Under the pieces are notes generated by a model. It ran no database searches. It was not told the DNA's origin and worked only from the letters and a program-made list of their open reading frames with translations. Shown one piece after another: positions 30,067 to 39,939 of a stretch of DNA of 48,905 nucleotides. This DNA is from Halanaerobiales bacterium (lineage in GTDB: Bacteria > Bacillota > Halanaerobiia > B1SED10-174). The stretch's first letter is position 1; every line of letters starts with the position of its first letter. The stretch is from contig PUNT01000198.1 of assembly GCA_003551905.1 (NCBI GenBank), positions 1 through 48,905 of the forward strand, given 5' to 3'. The position numbers and the translations under genes were made by a program.

Positions 30067-32486
30067 TTCATTTCATTATCTTTTGCCTTTTCTTCTTGAT
30101 TTTCTTTTTTCATATATTCTGCCATGCTGGTAAGCTTTTTCTCCACCAGGTAGTTTAATGTCCCCTGGGGATAATTCCCAACCTCATCCCTTTCACCTGC
30201 TTTTAATCCTGTGAGAACTTCAATTCCTTCCGTTACATTCTTGATTGGATATATTAAAAGCTTTCCTTCCTTAACAGCGTTTTTCACCTCATCAGATAAA
30301 AGTAAGTTGTTAATATTCTGCTGGGGTATTATCACCCCTACTGCTCCTTCGATACCTTTAATTTTACACGCTTTATAGAAACCCTCCACTTTTTCTGTTA
30401 TACCTCCAACCGGCTGAACATCTCCTTTTTGATTAACCGAGCCTGTCACAGATATATTCTGTTTTATAGGCACCTGGGCCAGGTCAGAAAGAATTGCTAC
30501 TAATTCAGCAACTGAAGCACTATCTCCATCTACGCCTTGATAGTTCTGCTCAAAAGTAAGGCTGGCAGTAATTGAAAGGGGACTTCTGATTGCAAATTTA
30601 CTGCCTAAATAGCCAGAAATGATGAGTACTCCTTTGCTGTGAATCCGACCGCTCATCTTAACTTCTCTTTCAATATTAATGATCCCTTTACGTCCCAAAT
30701 AGGTAGCAGCAGTGATTTTTACAGCCTGACCAAATCTATAATCACCAAGATCGCTCACGGTCAGACCATTTATTTGCCCTATCTTTTCTCCTTCTAAGTC
30801 CAGGAGAATCTTGTCCTCCTCAAGCATGTGGTGAATTTTTTCTTCAATTTTGTTGGATCTGTATATTTTTTCTTCTATGGCCTCATGGACATGCTGCCTT
30901 CCCACCAGTTCAGAACTTTCTTTTTCTGCCATAGCCACTGCTTCATAGATTATTTCAACCAGTTCATTGAACCTGGTAGATAATTTTTCTTTTTGCCCGG
31001 CAATTCTGGCACTATATTCAGCAACTGCAATTACTCCATCGCGGCTGAAGTGTAACAAATCCTGCCCATTACAGTGGGAGCTTATGAAATTAGCCAGTTT
31101 GCTAACATTTTCTGCAGTTGCCTCCATTACCGTATCAAAATCAGCTTTTATTTTGAAGAGTTTGGCAAAATCCTCATCGTACTGATGTAGTATCTGATAA
31201 ACAAAAGGATCACCAATAAGTAACACCTTTACTTTCAGGGGGATGGGTTCTGGTTTAAGAGTGCTTATTGTTAAGAACCCAAGGTATTCCCCTATATTCT
31301 CAATAACAACGCTCTTATTCTTCAAAGCCCGCTTCAATGCCTCCCAGGCCTGGGCATGCCCGAACATGTCTCTGGCATGAATGACCAGATAACCACCATT
31401 GGCCCGGTGTAGGCTACCTGGTTTTATAAATGTATAGTCAGTTACCATGGCTCCCATACGGTTCTGATATTCTACCTTGCCGGTGAGGTTGCTGTAGGTG
31501 GGATTGCTCTCTATTACCACCGGAGCCCCTTTTAAATTATGGTTATCGATAAAAAGATTGACTCGATACTTCATCTTGGGATCTTCTTGTCTCTGGGGTG
31601 CCATGAAAGGCAGAGGAGATGTTTCCTCCTCTTTATCCTTGAAATCATCTATGTTCTTAATTATATTTTCCTTAACTGCCTCCAGGTACCCCTTTAACTT
31701 GTCATTATCTTCATATTTCTGCTTGACATCGTCTATTGGCCCATCAATGGCATGGTGAGCTATCCGTGCATCCAATTCCTCCAGGGCTTCCTTCCCTTCC
31801 CTTTCCAGTTGCCTGATCTGTCGGAGAGCATCGGATATCATTTCCTGTACTTCTCTTGATTTCTGCCCTATCTCTTCCCGCTCCTCAGGACTGAGCTGAT
31901 TAAATTCCTCCTGTTTTAGTGGTTGACCATCTCTTTGGGGAACCGTCATAAGTCCTGTAGGTTTTCGCTGAATAATGAATCCTTTTTCCCGGGCCTTTCT
32001 ATCGATCTCATTAGAAATTTCCTGCTGTTTTTCTTTATAACCCTTAAGAACCTCATTTCTCTGCCGTTCATATTCATCACCAGAAAATGTCTTTCTTATT
32101 TCCTCTTGAATTTCGTCTATCAATTCATCCATCTGCTTACAAAATTCTTGTCCCTTGCCAGCTGGTAAATTTATGGCAACAGGACGGTCTGGGTTCTTGA
32201 AATTATGCACATATATCCAGTCACCTGGAGTGTTCTCCTTGGCTGCTTTCTTTTTTACAGCCTCTCTAATGTAGGTAATCTTCCCTGTTCCCGGTGGGCC
32301 AGCCACAAAAATATTATAGCCGGGCTGTTTTATATCCAGACCAAATTCAACAGCTTTCACTGCTCTTTTCTGACCAATCATCCCCTCTAGAGAGGGGATC
32401 TCAGCAGTGCTATGAAAATCTGGCAACATGTCAGCAAAGGGAGCAGTCAATAAATCCGATACAAGGGGTTTCACTTCCTCTGTCAA
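30063..32486 (-). CDS. Lon-like ATP-dependent protease (AAA_32/LonC-type)
   Basis: VAGPPGTGKITY Walker A; GVDGDSASVAEL Lon catalytic Ser; GGITEKVEGFYKACK Lys. ORF start at 32495; TTG at 32486 possible. Confidence 0.88.
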   Translation of the reverse strand: MTEEVKPLVSDLLTAPFADMLPDFHSTAEIPSLEGMIGQKRAVKAVEFGLDIKQPGYNIFVAGPPGTGKITYIREAVKKKAAKENTPGDWIYVHNFKNPDRPVAINLPAGKGQEFCKQMDELIDEIQEEIRKTFSGDEYERQRNEVLKGYKEKQQEISNEIDRKAREKGFIIQRKPTGLMTVPQRDGQPLKQEEFNQLSPEEREEIGQKSREVQEMISDALRQIRQLEREGKEALEELDARIAHHAIDGPIDDVKQKYEDNDKLKGYLEAVKENIIKNIDDFKDKEEETSPLPFMAPQRQEDPKMKYRVNLFIDNHNLKGAPVVIESNPTYSNLTGKVEYQNRMGAMVTDYTFIKPGSLHRANGGYLVIHARDMFGHAQAWEALKRALKNKSVVIENIGEYLGFLTISTLKPEPIPLKVKVLLIGDPFVYQILHQYDEDFAKLFKIKADFDTVMEATAENVSKLANFISSHCNGQDLLHFSRDGVIAVAEYSARIAGQKEKLSTRFNELVEIIYEAVAMAEKESSELVGRQHVHEAIEEKIYRSNKIEEKIHHMLEEDKILLDLEGEKIGQINGLTVSDLGDYRFGQAVKITAATYLGRKGIINIEREVKMSGRIHSKGVLIISGYLGSKFAIRSPLSITASLTFEQNYQGVDGDSASVAELVAILSDLAQVPIKQNISVTGSVNQKGDVQPVGGITEKVEGFYKACKIKGIEGAVGVIIPQQNINNLLLSDEVKNAVKEGKLLIYPIKNVTEGIEVLTGLKAGERDEVGNYPQGTLNYLVEKKLTSMAEYMKKENQEEKAKDNEMN

Positions 32487-32510
32487 AAAAATCACTCCTC
32501 TCTTATCTAC

Positions 32511-33575
32511 CTAATTCTGAGGAAGTTTTTCTTGCAAAAAATCTTTTATCTCTCTTGCTGCTTTTTCAACATTGATTCCCTGCACCTCTAAGTGAAAAGC
32601 AGCAAACTTTTTGATTGAAACTTCGTACAGGGGGTCATAATAGTACCTCAGCATCATCTCTACAAACTTGCTATACTGACCTTTCTTTAAAACCTCTTCT
32701 AGACTTCTATAACCATGGTTACCAATCCTGCCTACAATTCTTTTAGCGATTTTAGCCAGTGCTTGACTGGCATCATCAGCTATATTCGGGTTTTTTAGCT
32801 GCCCTCTATATTCTAATAAAATGTTCTTCACCCTTTTTTCAAGGGGGGTCTCAATTAAAATATTAATCCCCTGCTTCCTGACATCATCCCAGAAAAATGA
32901 AGGCAGGTATATATTCCCCAAGCGTTTTGACTCACCTTCTATTATAATATACGGAGCTTTATAAAGCTCCTGCAATCTTTTCCAAAGCCAGGCATCAAAG
33001 TGTTTTTGTCCATGGGATCTGGAAAAACCTATTTCGCCAAATACAGAGCCTCGATGCCCGGCCAGTGCTTCTAAATCTACAACTGGTAAGCCTTTTTTTT
33101 CCAGTTCTTTCACAATATTGGATTTACCAGCACCAGTTTTACCATGAATGGTTACCAGGGGGCCGGGAAGTTCATATGCTTTTAAAAAATCAAGCACATA
33201 TTTGCGAAAAGCCCGGTAGCCTCCTTTCAGCAAATAAACTGGGATCTCCAGCAAAACTGCCACTTTCTTTACTGATCTGCTGCGCAGCCCTCCTCTCCAG
33301 CAAAACAGAACGACCTGGCCATTTCCTGTTAGTTTCCTTATGGACTTAAGGAGAGCCGGTAGCCGCTCTGATACCAGTTCAAATCCGTACATGAGGGCTC
33401 TTTCCCGAGACTCTTCTGTATATATCCTGCCTATTTCCTGCCTTTCCTCCTCATCAAACAGAGGCAGGTTAACCGCACCGGGGATCGTCCCACTTTCATA
33501 CTCACTTCTAGTTCTCAAATCTATATAAACAGGGGACAGCAACTTAAAAGTCTCCCTGAAAGCAATCTCCTCCAT
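32511..33575 (-). CDS. mnmH: tRNA 2-selenouridine synthase
   Basis: Rhodanese VVLFCWRGGLRSRS with active Cys; P-loop IHGKTGAGKSN. Confidence 0.9.
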   Translation of the reverse strand: MEEIAFRETFKLLSPVYIDLRTRSEYESGTIPGAVNLPLFDEEERQEIGRIYTEESRERALMYGFELVSERLPALLKSIRKLTGNGQVVLFCWRGGLRSRSVKKVAVLLEIPVYLLKGGYRAFRKYVLDFLKAYELPGPLVTIHGKTGAGKSNIVKELEKKGLPVVDLEALAGHRGSVFGEIGFSRSHGQKHFDAWLWKRLQELYKAPYIIIEGESKRLGNIYLPSFFWDDVRKQGINILIETPLEKRVKNILLEYRGQLKNPNIADDASQALAKIAKRIVGRIGNHGYRSLEEVLKKGQYSKFVEMMLRYYYDPLYEVSIKKFAAFHLEVQGINVEKAAREIKDFLQEKLPQN

Positions 33576-33577
33576 TT

Positions 33578-34870
33578 TTACTCATCCTCAGTAAAGGGCT
33601 CAACAATTGAAAAAGAAGACCTTTCTTCCACAATATCTCTTTCTAGCACCTCCATCAAATCACCTGTTTCTACCTTTTCTAGCTGCAGAAAATGATGGGA
33701 GAGCTTCACCCCCCTGCGGCAATCCTTAATGAACTGCCCGGCCAGAACTTCTAGAGAATTCAAGCCTGATATGAAACTTCCCCATAATTTTTTCTTTGCC
33801 CTTTCCAGGTCCTGAATATCCAATCCCTCATCTTTTACTTTCTCAATGATTTTCAGTAACCTTTTTCTTAGCTCCTCAGGGTTACTGGTTCTGCCACCCA
33901 TTATCATATGGCCAAAGCTTTTTTCACCAGAAAAACTTGTGGAAAAACCATCATCAACCAGACCCTCATCGTACAGTTCATAAAATGCTGGCGAACCACT
34001 CCCCAGTATTATATCCAGGAGCAAGGCGTAAATCAGCTCTCGTTTCAATAAGCCCAGGCCTGTACATGGATGTTCAACTGCTCTAAAACCAAGGTGCACA
34101 ATAGGTTGGGAGATACTTAAATATTCCCGGCTCTCTCTTCTATTTACATGTTCCGGCTCAGGGACTGGCAAAAAGGAAAACTCCCTATCCGCAGGAAATT
34201 TCCGCCTGCTCTGATTATCTTCAATTAGTTCAAGAACTCTTGCCGGGTCCAAATCTCCAAGCAAAATAAAAACCATATTTTCTGGATGATAGAAAGTCTC
34301 ATAACAAAATTCAATAATCTCACGGTCAATGGATAAAACACTCTCCTCTGTACCGGCAATATCATTGCGAATGGGGTGGTTATGATAAAGCCCCTGTAGA
34401 AGATTAAAAAATGCTCTCCATTCTGGATGATCCCTATACATTTTTATTTCTTGCAATATCACTTTTTTCTCTTTTTCCAATCCTTCTTCAGTCAGATAGA
34501 GGTTTTGCACAAAATCCAGCATCAGGTTCAGGCATACATCTAAATGCTCCCAGGTAGAAAAAAGGTAATTGGTACTGTGCAAACTGGTAAATGCATTGCA
34601 GGAAGCACCTATTGCAGCAAATTTGTTGAATACATTTTCGCCAGTTTCTTCAGCAAATATTTTATGTTCCAAAAAATGCGCTGCCCCTTCCGGTATCTCG
34701 CAAATTTTATCAGCAATCTTTACCCGGTTATTTGTAGAGCCAAAGGGAGTAGAAAACAGTCCATACTTCTTTTGGAAACCAGGAAAAGGCCAGATAACGG
34801 TTGTCAGGCCTGAACTCACTTTCTTTATGACCGGCTCTTCTTTTCTTAAAGTTTCCAGTAAAGAAGCCAC
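33578..34870 (-). CDS. M16 family peptidase, YfmH-like
   Basis: GAAHFLEHKIF (HxxEH inverted zinc motif). Confidence 0.85.
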   Translation of the reverse strand: MASLLETLRKEEPVIKKVSSGLTTVIWPFPGFQKKYGLFSTPFGSTNNRVKIADKICEIPEGAAHFLEHKIFAEETGENVFNKFAAIGASCNAFTSLHSTNYLFSTWEHLDVCLNLMLDFVQNLYLTEEGLEKEKKVILQEIKMYRDHPEWRAFFNLLQGLYHNHPIRNDIAGTEESVLSIDREIIEFCYETFYHPENMVFILLGDLDPARVLELIEDNQSRRKFPADREFSFLPVPEPEHVNRRESREYLSISQPIVHLGFRAVEHPCTGLGLLKRELIYALLLDIILGSGSPAFYELYDEGLVDDGFSTSFSGEKSFGHMIMGGRTSNPEELRKRLLKIIEKVKDEGLDIQDLERAKKKLWGSFISGLNSLEVLAGQFIKDCRRGVKLSHHFLQLEKVETGDLMEVLERDIVEERSSFSIVEPFTEDE

Positions 34871-36154
34871 TTAGATAACCTCCCTTGTTCCGGGCTGCAA
34901 AAAATAGACTGTATCTTCACTCAGCATATTACAAGCTTCAACAATATCAGCTATTTCCACACTGTTAATTTCTTGAATCAACTGGTTGGTACTTTTGGGG
35001 TTGAAATTTAAAACTCCCAGCAGGTGAATGCTGGTCAGATCAAAACCATCATCCTCAACAATCTTCAGCTGACTGATGAGGGATTTCCTGGTATACCCTA
35101 GTTCCTCAGGAGATATTTTGCCCTGTTTCATCTCCTCAATCTGTCCTTTCACTATTTCCACTGTTTCATGAAAATTTTGGTCATCTATGCCAGCAGAAAC
35201 TACAAGAAGACCTTTGGTGGATTCCAGGCTGGAAAAAATATAATAAGCTAGGCCCCTCTCTTCTCTAACCTGTCGGAAAAGACGGGCGTGGGGAAAACCT
35301 CCCAGAAGGCCGTTAGCCATGAGTAATGCAGCAAACTCTGATGATCTCCTGGTTATTCCTGTTCGATAACCCATTATCAGTTTCCCCTGGCTAATTGTAT
35401 CCTCCTCCACAACAACCTTCTCCTGATCCGGTTTTTTATTAATATTCTCAACATATTGAAAATCTGTTTGGCGATCAGGAAATTTACTCCCTATGATTTC
35501 CATTACTCTACTGAATTCCATATCTCCTACAGAAAATATATAAACCGGCACTCGGGCAAAGTAATTCTGATAATGCTCATAGAGACTCTTTTCTGTAATA
35601 CTCTCCAGTTGTGCACAATCACCATATCTATATATGGCAAATGGTTCTCCCCGGCACATCTCCTGGAAACATCTTTCCATGGCATACTCCATCTTATTAT
35701 TCTTTAAACTTTTTATTTCTTCCACCAGGGTTCGTTTTTCACTATTAACATAGGTCTTTTTAAAACCATCATCCAGTACCAGAGGATTGAACAGTAACTG
35801 TGTGAGCATTTGGACTGCTTCTGGAAAAACATCCTGCCCTGGGGGCAGATAAGCAGAATTCACTGTTTCCAGGGAAAAATCAACTAGCTGCCATTCCCCC
35901 CTTTTTCTCACATCCACTGCCAGGTCTGTACCGTAGAGATCTTCCAGCCTTCGGACCATATCCAGGGTCTTTGGGTACCGGGCTGTCCCCCGAAAGAGAA
36001 CAAAGGGTAAAAGAGCATTATAACTTGCCAGGTTATTCAGCTGAACCGGCATAATACATTTGAGGAAGTTTGTCCGGAACTTATCAGTCTGCAGGTGATG
36101 CAAAATAGCTCCTTTTTCCTTTATTTCCTGGGAGAAAAAACTCCTTTCCATCAA
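34871..36154 (-). CDS. M16 family protein lacking HxxEH, YfmF-like
   Basis: M16 fold-like sequence (RGTARYPKTLDMVRRLEDLYG, LLGGFPHARLFRQVREERGLAYYIFSS), no zinc motif at the N-terminal site. Confidence 0.8.
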   Translation of the reverse strand: MMERSFFSQEIKEKGAILHHLQTDKFRTNFLKCIMPVQLNNLASYNALLPFVLFRGTARYPKTLDMVRRLEDLYGTDLAVDVRKRGEWQLVDFSLETVNSAYLPPGQDVFPEAVQMLTQLLFNPLVLDDGFKKTYVNSEKRTLVEEIKSLKNNKMEYAMERCFQEMCRGEPFAIYRYGDCAQLESITEKSLYEHYQNYFARVPVYIFSVGDMEFSRVMEIIGSKFPDRQTDFQYVENINKKPDQEKVVVEEDTISQGKLIMGYRTGITRRSSEFAALLMANGLLGGFPHARLFRQVREERGLAYYIFSSLESTKGLLVVSAGIDDQNFHETVEIVKGQIEEMKQGKISPEELGYTRKSLISQLKIVEDDGFDLTSIHLLGVLNFNPKSTNQLIQEINSVEIADIVEACNMLSEDTVYFLQPGTREVI

Positions 36155-36156
36155 TG

Positions 36157-38901
36157 CTAAAACTCCTCTTCAATGATTTTAGAAAGCCTGTTTAATATCT
36201 CTTCCAGATCCTCCTGCAATTGCCCATATTCACTCCAATTACCATCCCTGAGAGCTTGCTGCGCTTCTTGGAACAATTCTCCAACCCGCTGTACCAGTTC
36301 AAACACATCATAAATTTCTTCATCAATAATCACTTTCTTTTCTATCTCTGCTGGCAACTCTTCTTCTATTCTTTCACCTACCAGCACTCTCAATGCATCC
36401 TCAACAGTTTCCTCCATTACTACCTTGTCACCTGCTGCCATTATAACTCTTCTAACTTGTGGGATTTGAGCTTCCTCTGACTCCAGGAATAACGGTTCCA
36501 CATATAGCACAGTTCCACCTATGGGAATTACCAGGAGATTTCCCCTGATTACCCTTGAGCCTCTCTGATCCCATAAAGAAATCTGCCGGGAAATTTCACC
36601 ATCCTGGTCGATCCGGGCTTCTATCTGCATGGGGCCAAAAGCCAATCTGTCCTTGGGAAAATGATAGAGAACCAGTTCTCCGTACCTTCCAGGGTCACAG
36701 AGAGCTGCCATCCAGGCAACCATATTGTTTCGCCCTACAGGAGTAAAGGGCAGCATCAAAACAAATTCCAGCTCATCTTCCCCAGGCAACTGCAGCAATG
36801 TATAATAAGGAGTCATATTTATAATCCTATCCCCATACCTTTCCCGGGGTAAATCCCATTGATCTTCTCTATTATAGAATACCCGAGAATCTTTCATATG
36901 ATAAGTGGTCAAAACTCTACTTTGCAGTGTGAAAAAATCTTCTGGGTAACGAAGGTGATTCTCAAGCCCTTGGGGCATCTCATCAATGGATTTAAATAGG
37001 TCCGGGAATATCTTATCATAGGTCTGGATAATGGGGTCATCTTCATCAATTATATAAAATTCTACAGTACCATTATAAGCATCTATAACAATTTTAACCG
37101 AGTTTCGCACATAGTTTCCCCACTGCCCATAAGGCTCTGAGTAAGGGAAATTACTGGATATGGTATAGGCATCCTGTATCCAGAAAATGCGTCCATCATG
37201 GATTACAGTATATGGATCCTGATCGTATTGCAGAAAAGGAGCTATCTTTCTAACTCTATCGTGAATGATTCTGTCAAACATAACTCTGCTTTCAGCTGTA
37301 ATATCACTGGCCAGAAGTATCTGTATACTCCTGAAACGCAAAGCAAATGCCAGCCTGCGCATGAAGTTGTCTACAGGTATGCCTCCTATCCCTTCATAGT
37401 GAACATAAACATTGTCATCTCCCCGGGGATAATGGAACTCGCCCCCCTCATTATTAGCAACAACATATTCTGGAGCACTTTCCCCATAATAGATGGCCGG
37501 ATTCTCTATGGTCAGATCGACTACTGATGCAGGGGGAATGTCGCGAATATAAAACTCAGGAAAACCTTCTGAAGTGAAGTTACTGACTGGATTCAAAACC
37601 ATACCCATGCCATGTGTGTATCTCAAGGCCTGATTAACCCAGGTCTTGGCTCTTTCTGGCAGGAGGTTTTGGTCAAGCTCTCTTGGAGCAAGCATTACCT
37701 GTTGATACTCCCCATCAATTACATAACGGTCAATATCCACCCTGTTGAAAACATAATATGGTCGTCTTTCCTCCAGTTGCCGATAGGTTTCCAGTATAGG
37801 CCTCCAGTCCCAAATGCGTAAATTATTAATTGTCAATCTATTCTCCTCAACCGTAGCCCAGTCCAGTTCTCCATCCAGGGGAAAATCCACTTCCCGGATA
37901 TTATCTAACCCGAAAGCATAGTTGGTAAATCTTATGTTGTTAGCTATAAATTCTTCTTCTAGGGCAATTTCATTTGGCTCTACTCGCAACCTCTGAATAA
38001 TCCCTGGATATACTGTTCCTGCCAGAAAAGCTACTAAAAGCCATGCCACTATTAGAACAGGCACATGTTTTCTTGTTCTCAGGAAAATGGAGATCAAGAG
38101 AATAACTCCCATAACCAGGAGCATTATTGATAAAATATTGAGAACTGGCATTTTTATGTTAGCATCTACATAACCAGGGCCAAAAACAACACCCTCCCGG
38201 GAGAATAAGAGCATGTGCATATCCAGACGGTAACCCCACCCCCGGAGCAGGAGAAAAAGTCCACCTAAAAAGCATAGATGCTTCTGCCCCGATGTGGAGA
38301 TGTTTACCATCTTCGTGGATGTTCGTCCTAAATAAACATATATAACACCAAGAATGACCAGCGTTACACCTAGCATTAGCAGGCCAGATTCAAACAGAAA
38401 GCGGAAAAAAGGTAGTTGAAAAACATAAAAACCTGCATCCTGCCCCAGTATTGGCTCCACCACACCAAAATCAGTTCGATTCAAATAAAAAAGAAGGTCT
38501 CGCCAGGCCTGAGGATTAAAAGCACTGAATATTATGGCCATAATTATTGAAATCAAAGCCAAAAACCAGCTGGCAGCCCGACTGCTAATATCTTTAAAGA
38601 TTGAGTTTCCTCCTTCGGGCTTACCTATATCAATTACATTTGGAGCCATCTCCCTTTTCAAATGAAAGAGCAATGCTTTTTTAACTACAAGAAAATTTAA
38701 GAAGAAAAACAATGCAAATACTGCAATCTGGGCTATCCTTATACCAGTATTGGTAAAGAGTATTTTCCAGAAAACGCTCAGGTAATCAACTTCTTTGTAC
38801 CATAAGATTTCTGTGTAAAAAGTCACAATTGTGTGCAAGAAGAATACTATGAGGAGAATTAACCCACCCAGTATCCATTTACCTTTACCCCTAATACCCA
38901 T
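36157..38901 (-). CDS. UPF0182 family membrane protein
   Basis: 914 aa; seven N-terminal TM-like segments, VEPNEIALEEEFIANNIRFTNYAFGLDNI, RYTHGMGMVLNPVSNFTSEGFPEFYIRDIPP. Confidence 0.9.
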   Translation of the reverse strand: MGIRGKGKWILGGLILLIVFFLHTIVTFYTEILWYKEVDYLSVFWKILFTNTGIRIAQIAVFALFFFLNFLVVKKALLFHLKREMAPNVIDIGKPEGGNSIFKDISSRAASWFLALISIIMAIIFSAFNPQAWRDLLFYLNRTDFGVVEPILGQDAGFYVFQLPFFRFLFESGLLMLGVTLVILGVIYVYLGRTSTKMVNISTSGQKHLCFLGGLFLLLRGWGYRLDMHMLLFSREGVVFGPGYVDANIKMPVLNILSIMLLVMGVILLISIFLRTRKHVPVLIVAWLLVAFLAGTVYPGIIQRLRVEPNEIALEEEFIANNIRFTNYAFGLDNIREVDFPLDGELDWATVEENRLTINNLRIWDWRPILETYRQLEERRPYYVFNRVDIDRYVIDGEYQQVMLAPRELDQNLLPERAKTWVNQALRYTHGMGMVLNPVSNFTSEGFPEFYIRDIPPASVVDLTIENPAIYYGESAPEYVVANNEGGEFHYPRGDDNVYVHYEGIGGIPVDNFMRRLAFALRFRSIQILLASDITAESRVMFDRIIHDRVRKIAPFLQYDQDPYTVIHDGRIFWIQDAYTISSNFPYSEPYGQWGNYVRNSVKIVIDAYNGTVEFYIIDEDDPIIQTYDKIFPDLFKSIDEMPQGLENHLRYPEDFFTLQSRVLTTYHMKDSRVFYNREDQWDLPRERYGDRIINMTPYYTLLQLPGEDELEFVLMLPFTPVGRNNMVAWMAALCDPGRYGELVLYHFPKDRLAFGPMQIEARIDQDGEISRQISLWDQRGSRVIRGNLLVIPIGGTVLYVEPLFLESEEAQIPQVRRVIMAAGDKVVMEETVEDALRVLVGERIEEELPAEIEKKVIIDEEIYDVFELVQRVGELFQEAQQALRDGNWSEYGQLQEDLEEILNRLSKIIEEEF

Positions 38902-39077
38902 TCTGTAAACCCCCTGTTTTTAAAAATTAAAATATTTATCATGGGCAAATATTTTCCTGCTTGTAAAACAGCTTTACCAGTCAGCAAGCTTCCCTCTCGT
39001 TTATGCTAAATTCGATAAAACTACCTGTCTTCCTTTTTTATTTTAGGAATACCTGAAACATTCGAAGTAGTTGAAAA

Positions 39078-39100
39078 TAAAAAAAGGCCCCAAGGCCTTA
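39078..39100 (-). terminator. intrinsic terminator of the RadC-like gene
   Basis: Minus strand taaggccttggggccttttttttatttt. Confidence 0.7.
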
Positions 39101-39835
39101 TAGTAAGTTTAACTCATCGAAGCTAAAATAACCACCTTTATGAATAACCACATGATCCAGCACTTCTACTCCCAGTATTTCGCCAGCTTTCACCAAGCGT
39201 TTGGTCCGGAGAATATCTTTTTTATTGGGATGACTCTGATAGCCATTGAAGTTTTGGGCTAGAATCAATGCAGTTTCACCTTTCATTACAATAGGCATCC
39301 TGAAAACAACCTGTGGTTCAAAAGAGATAGGCTGTTTTGTGCCATCTCCGTATATTTCCCAGGTAAGGAGATGATTTTCTTCATCAACAAGTAGTACCAT
39401 CAGACGTCGGGAATCAAAGCTATTGTATTTCAAAAACAGGTTGCAAACATCCTGTGGTTGCTTTAGAATCTGCCCTTGATCCTCTACCAGCACTTTTCTT
39501 TCCATAGAACAGAGGGTGAGGAACTCTTTAACAGAAACAATTTTTTTCAACTGATCGTGAAAATCAATAATGTCATTAGTACTGATATTAGGCTCCCGCT
39601 GAACCAGCATAATCTCTTCTGGAGTTAGTTCTGGATGGGAAGAGTAATCTGTGGACTGTTTTTTTTGAAAGGGGTTCTGGCTTAATAACTGGTACTCCTT
39701 CCTATGACAGGAGGAGCATTCAAAAGTTACAAACGTTGTTCCAGCATATTTGCCAATATTTTGGTCAAAAGTTCCTACCCCGAGAATATCTTTTTCCCGT
39801 ATCTGTGCGCCACACTGCGAGCAAAAAATTTTCAA
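39098..39835 (-). CDS. zinc-ribbon + RadC-like (MPN/JAB fold) protein, degenerate active site
   Basis: N-terminal CSQCG...CSSCH; C-terminal ALILAQNFNGYQSHPNKKDILRTKRLVKAGEILGVEVLDHVVIHKGGYFSFDE aligns by eye with the RadC C-terminus. Confidence 0.72.
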   Translation of the reverse strand: MKIFCSQCGAQIREKDILGVGTFDQNIGKYAGTTFVTFECSSCHRKEYQLLSQNPFQKKQSTDYSSHPELTPEEIMLVQREPNISTNDIIDFHDQLKKIVSVKEFLTLCSMERKVLVEDQGQILKQPQDVCNLFLKYNSFDSRRLMVLLVDEENHLLTWEIYGDGTKQPISFEPQVVFRMPIVMKGETALILAQNFNGYQSHPNKKDILRTKRLVKAGEILGVEVLDHVVIHKGGYFSFDELNLL

Positions 39836-39939
39836 CTGCAGCCTCCCCCTTTCTTCAAATGATAATACTCCATTCAGTGTATTATTCTAATTCGATGTAA
39901 AATGCTCAAAACCTCTTTTATTAACATTAGGAATTTTTG

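Noticed and set aside
34871-36154. M16 protein lacking HxxEH considered as pseudogene
   Set aside because: Full length, in frame and paired with an HxxEH partner; the YfmF/YfmH-type pairing normally has one inactive-like subunit.
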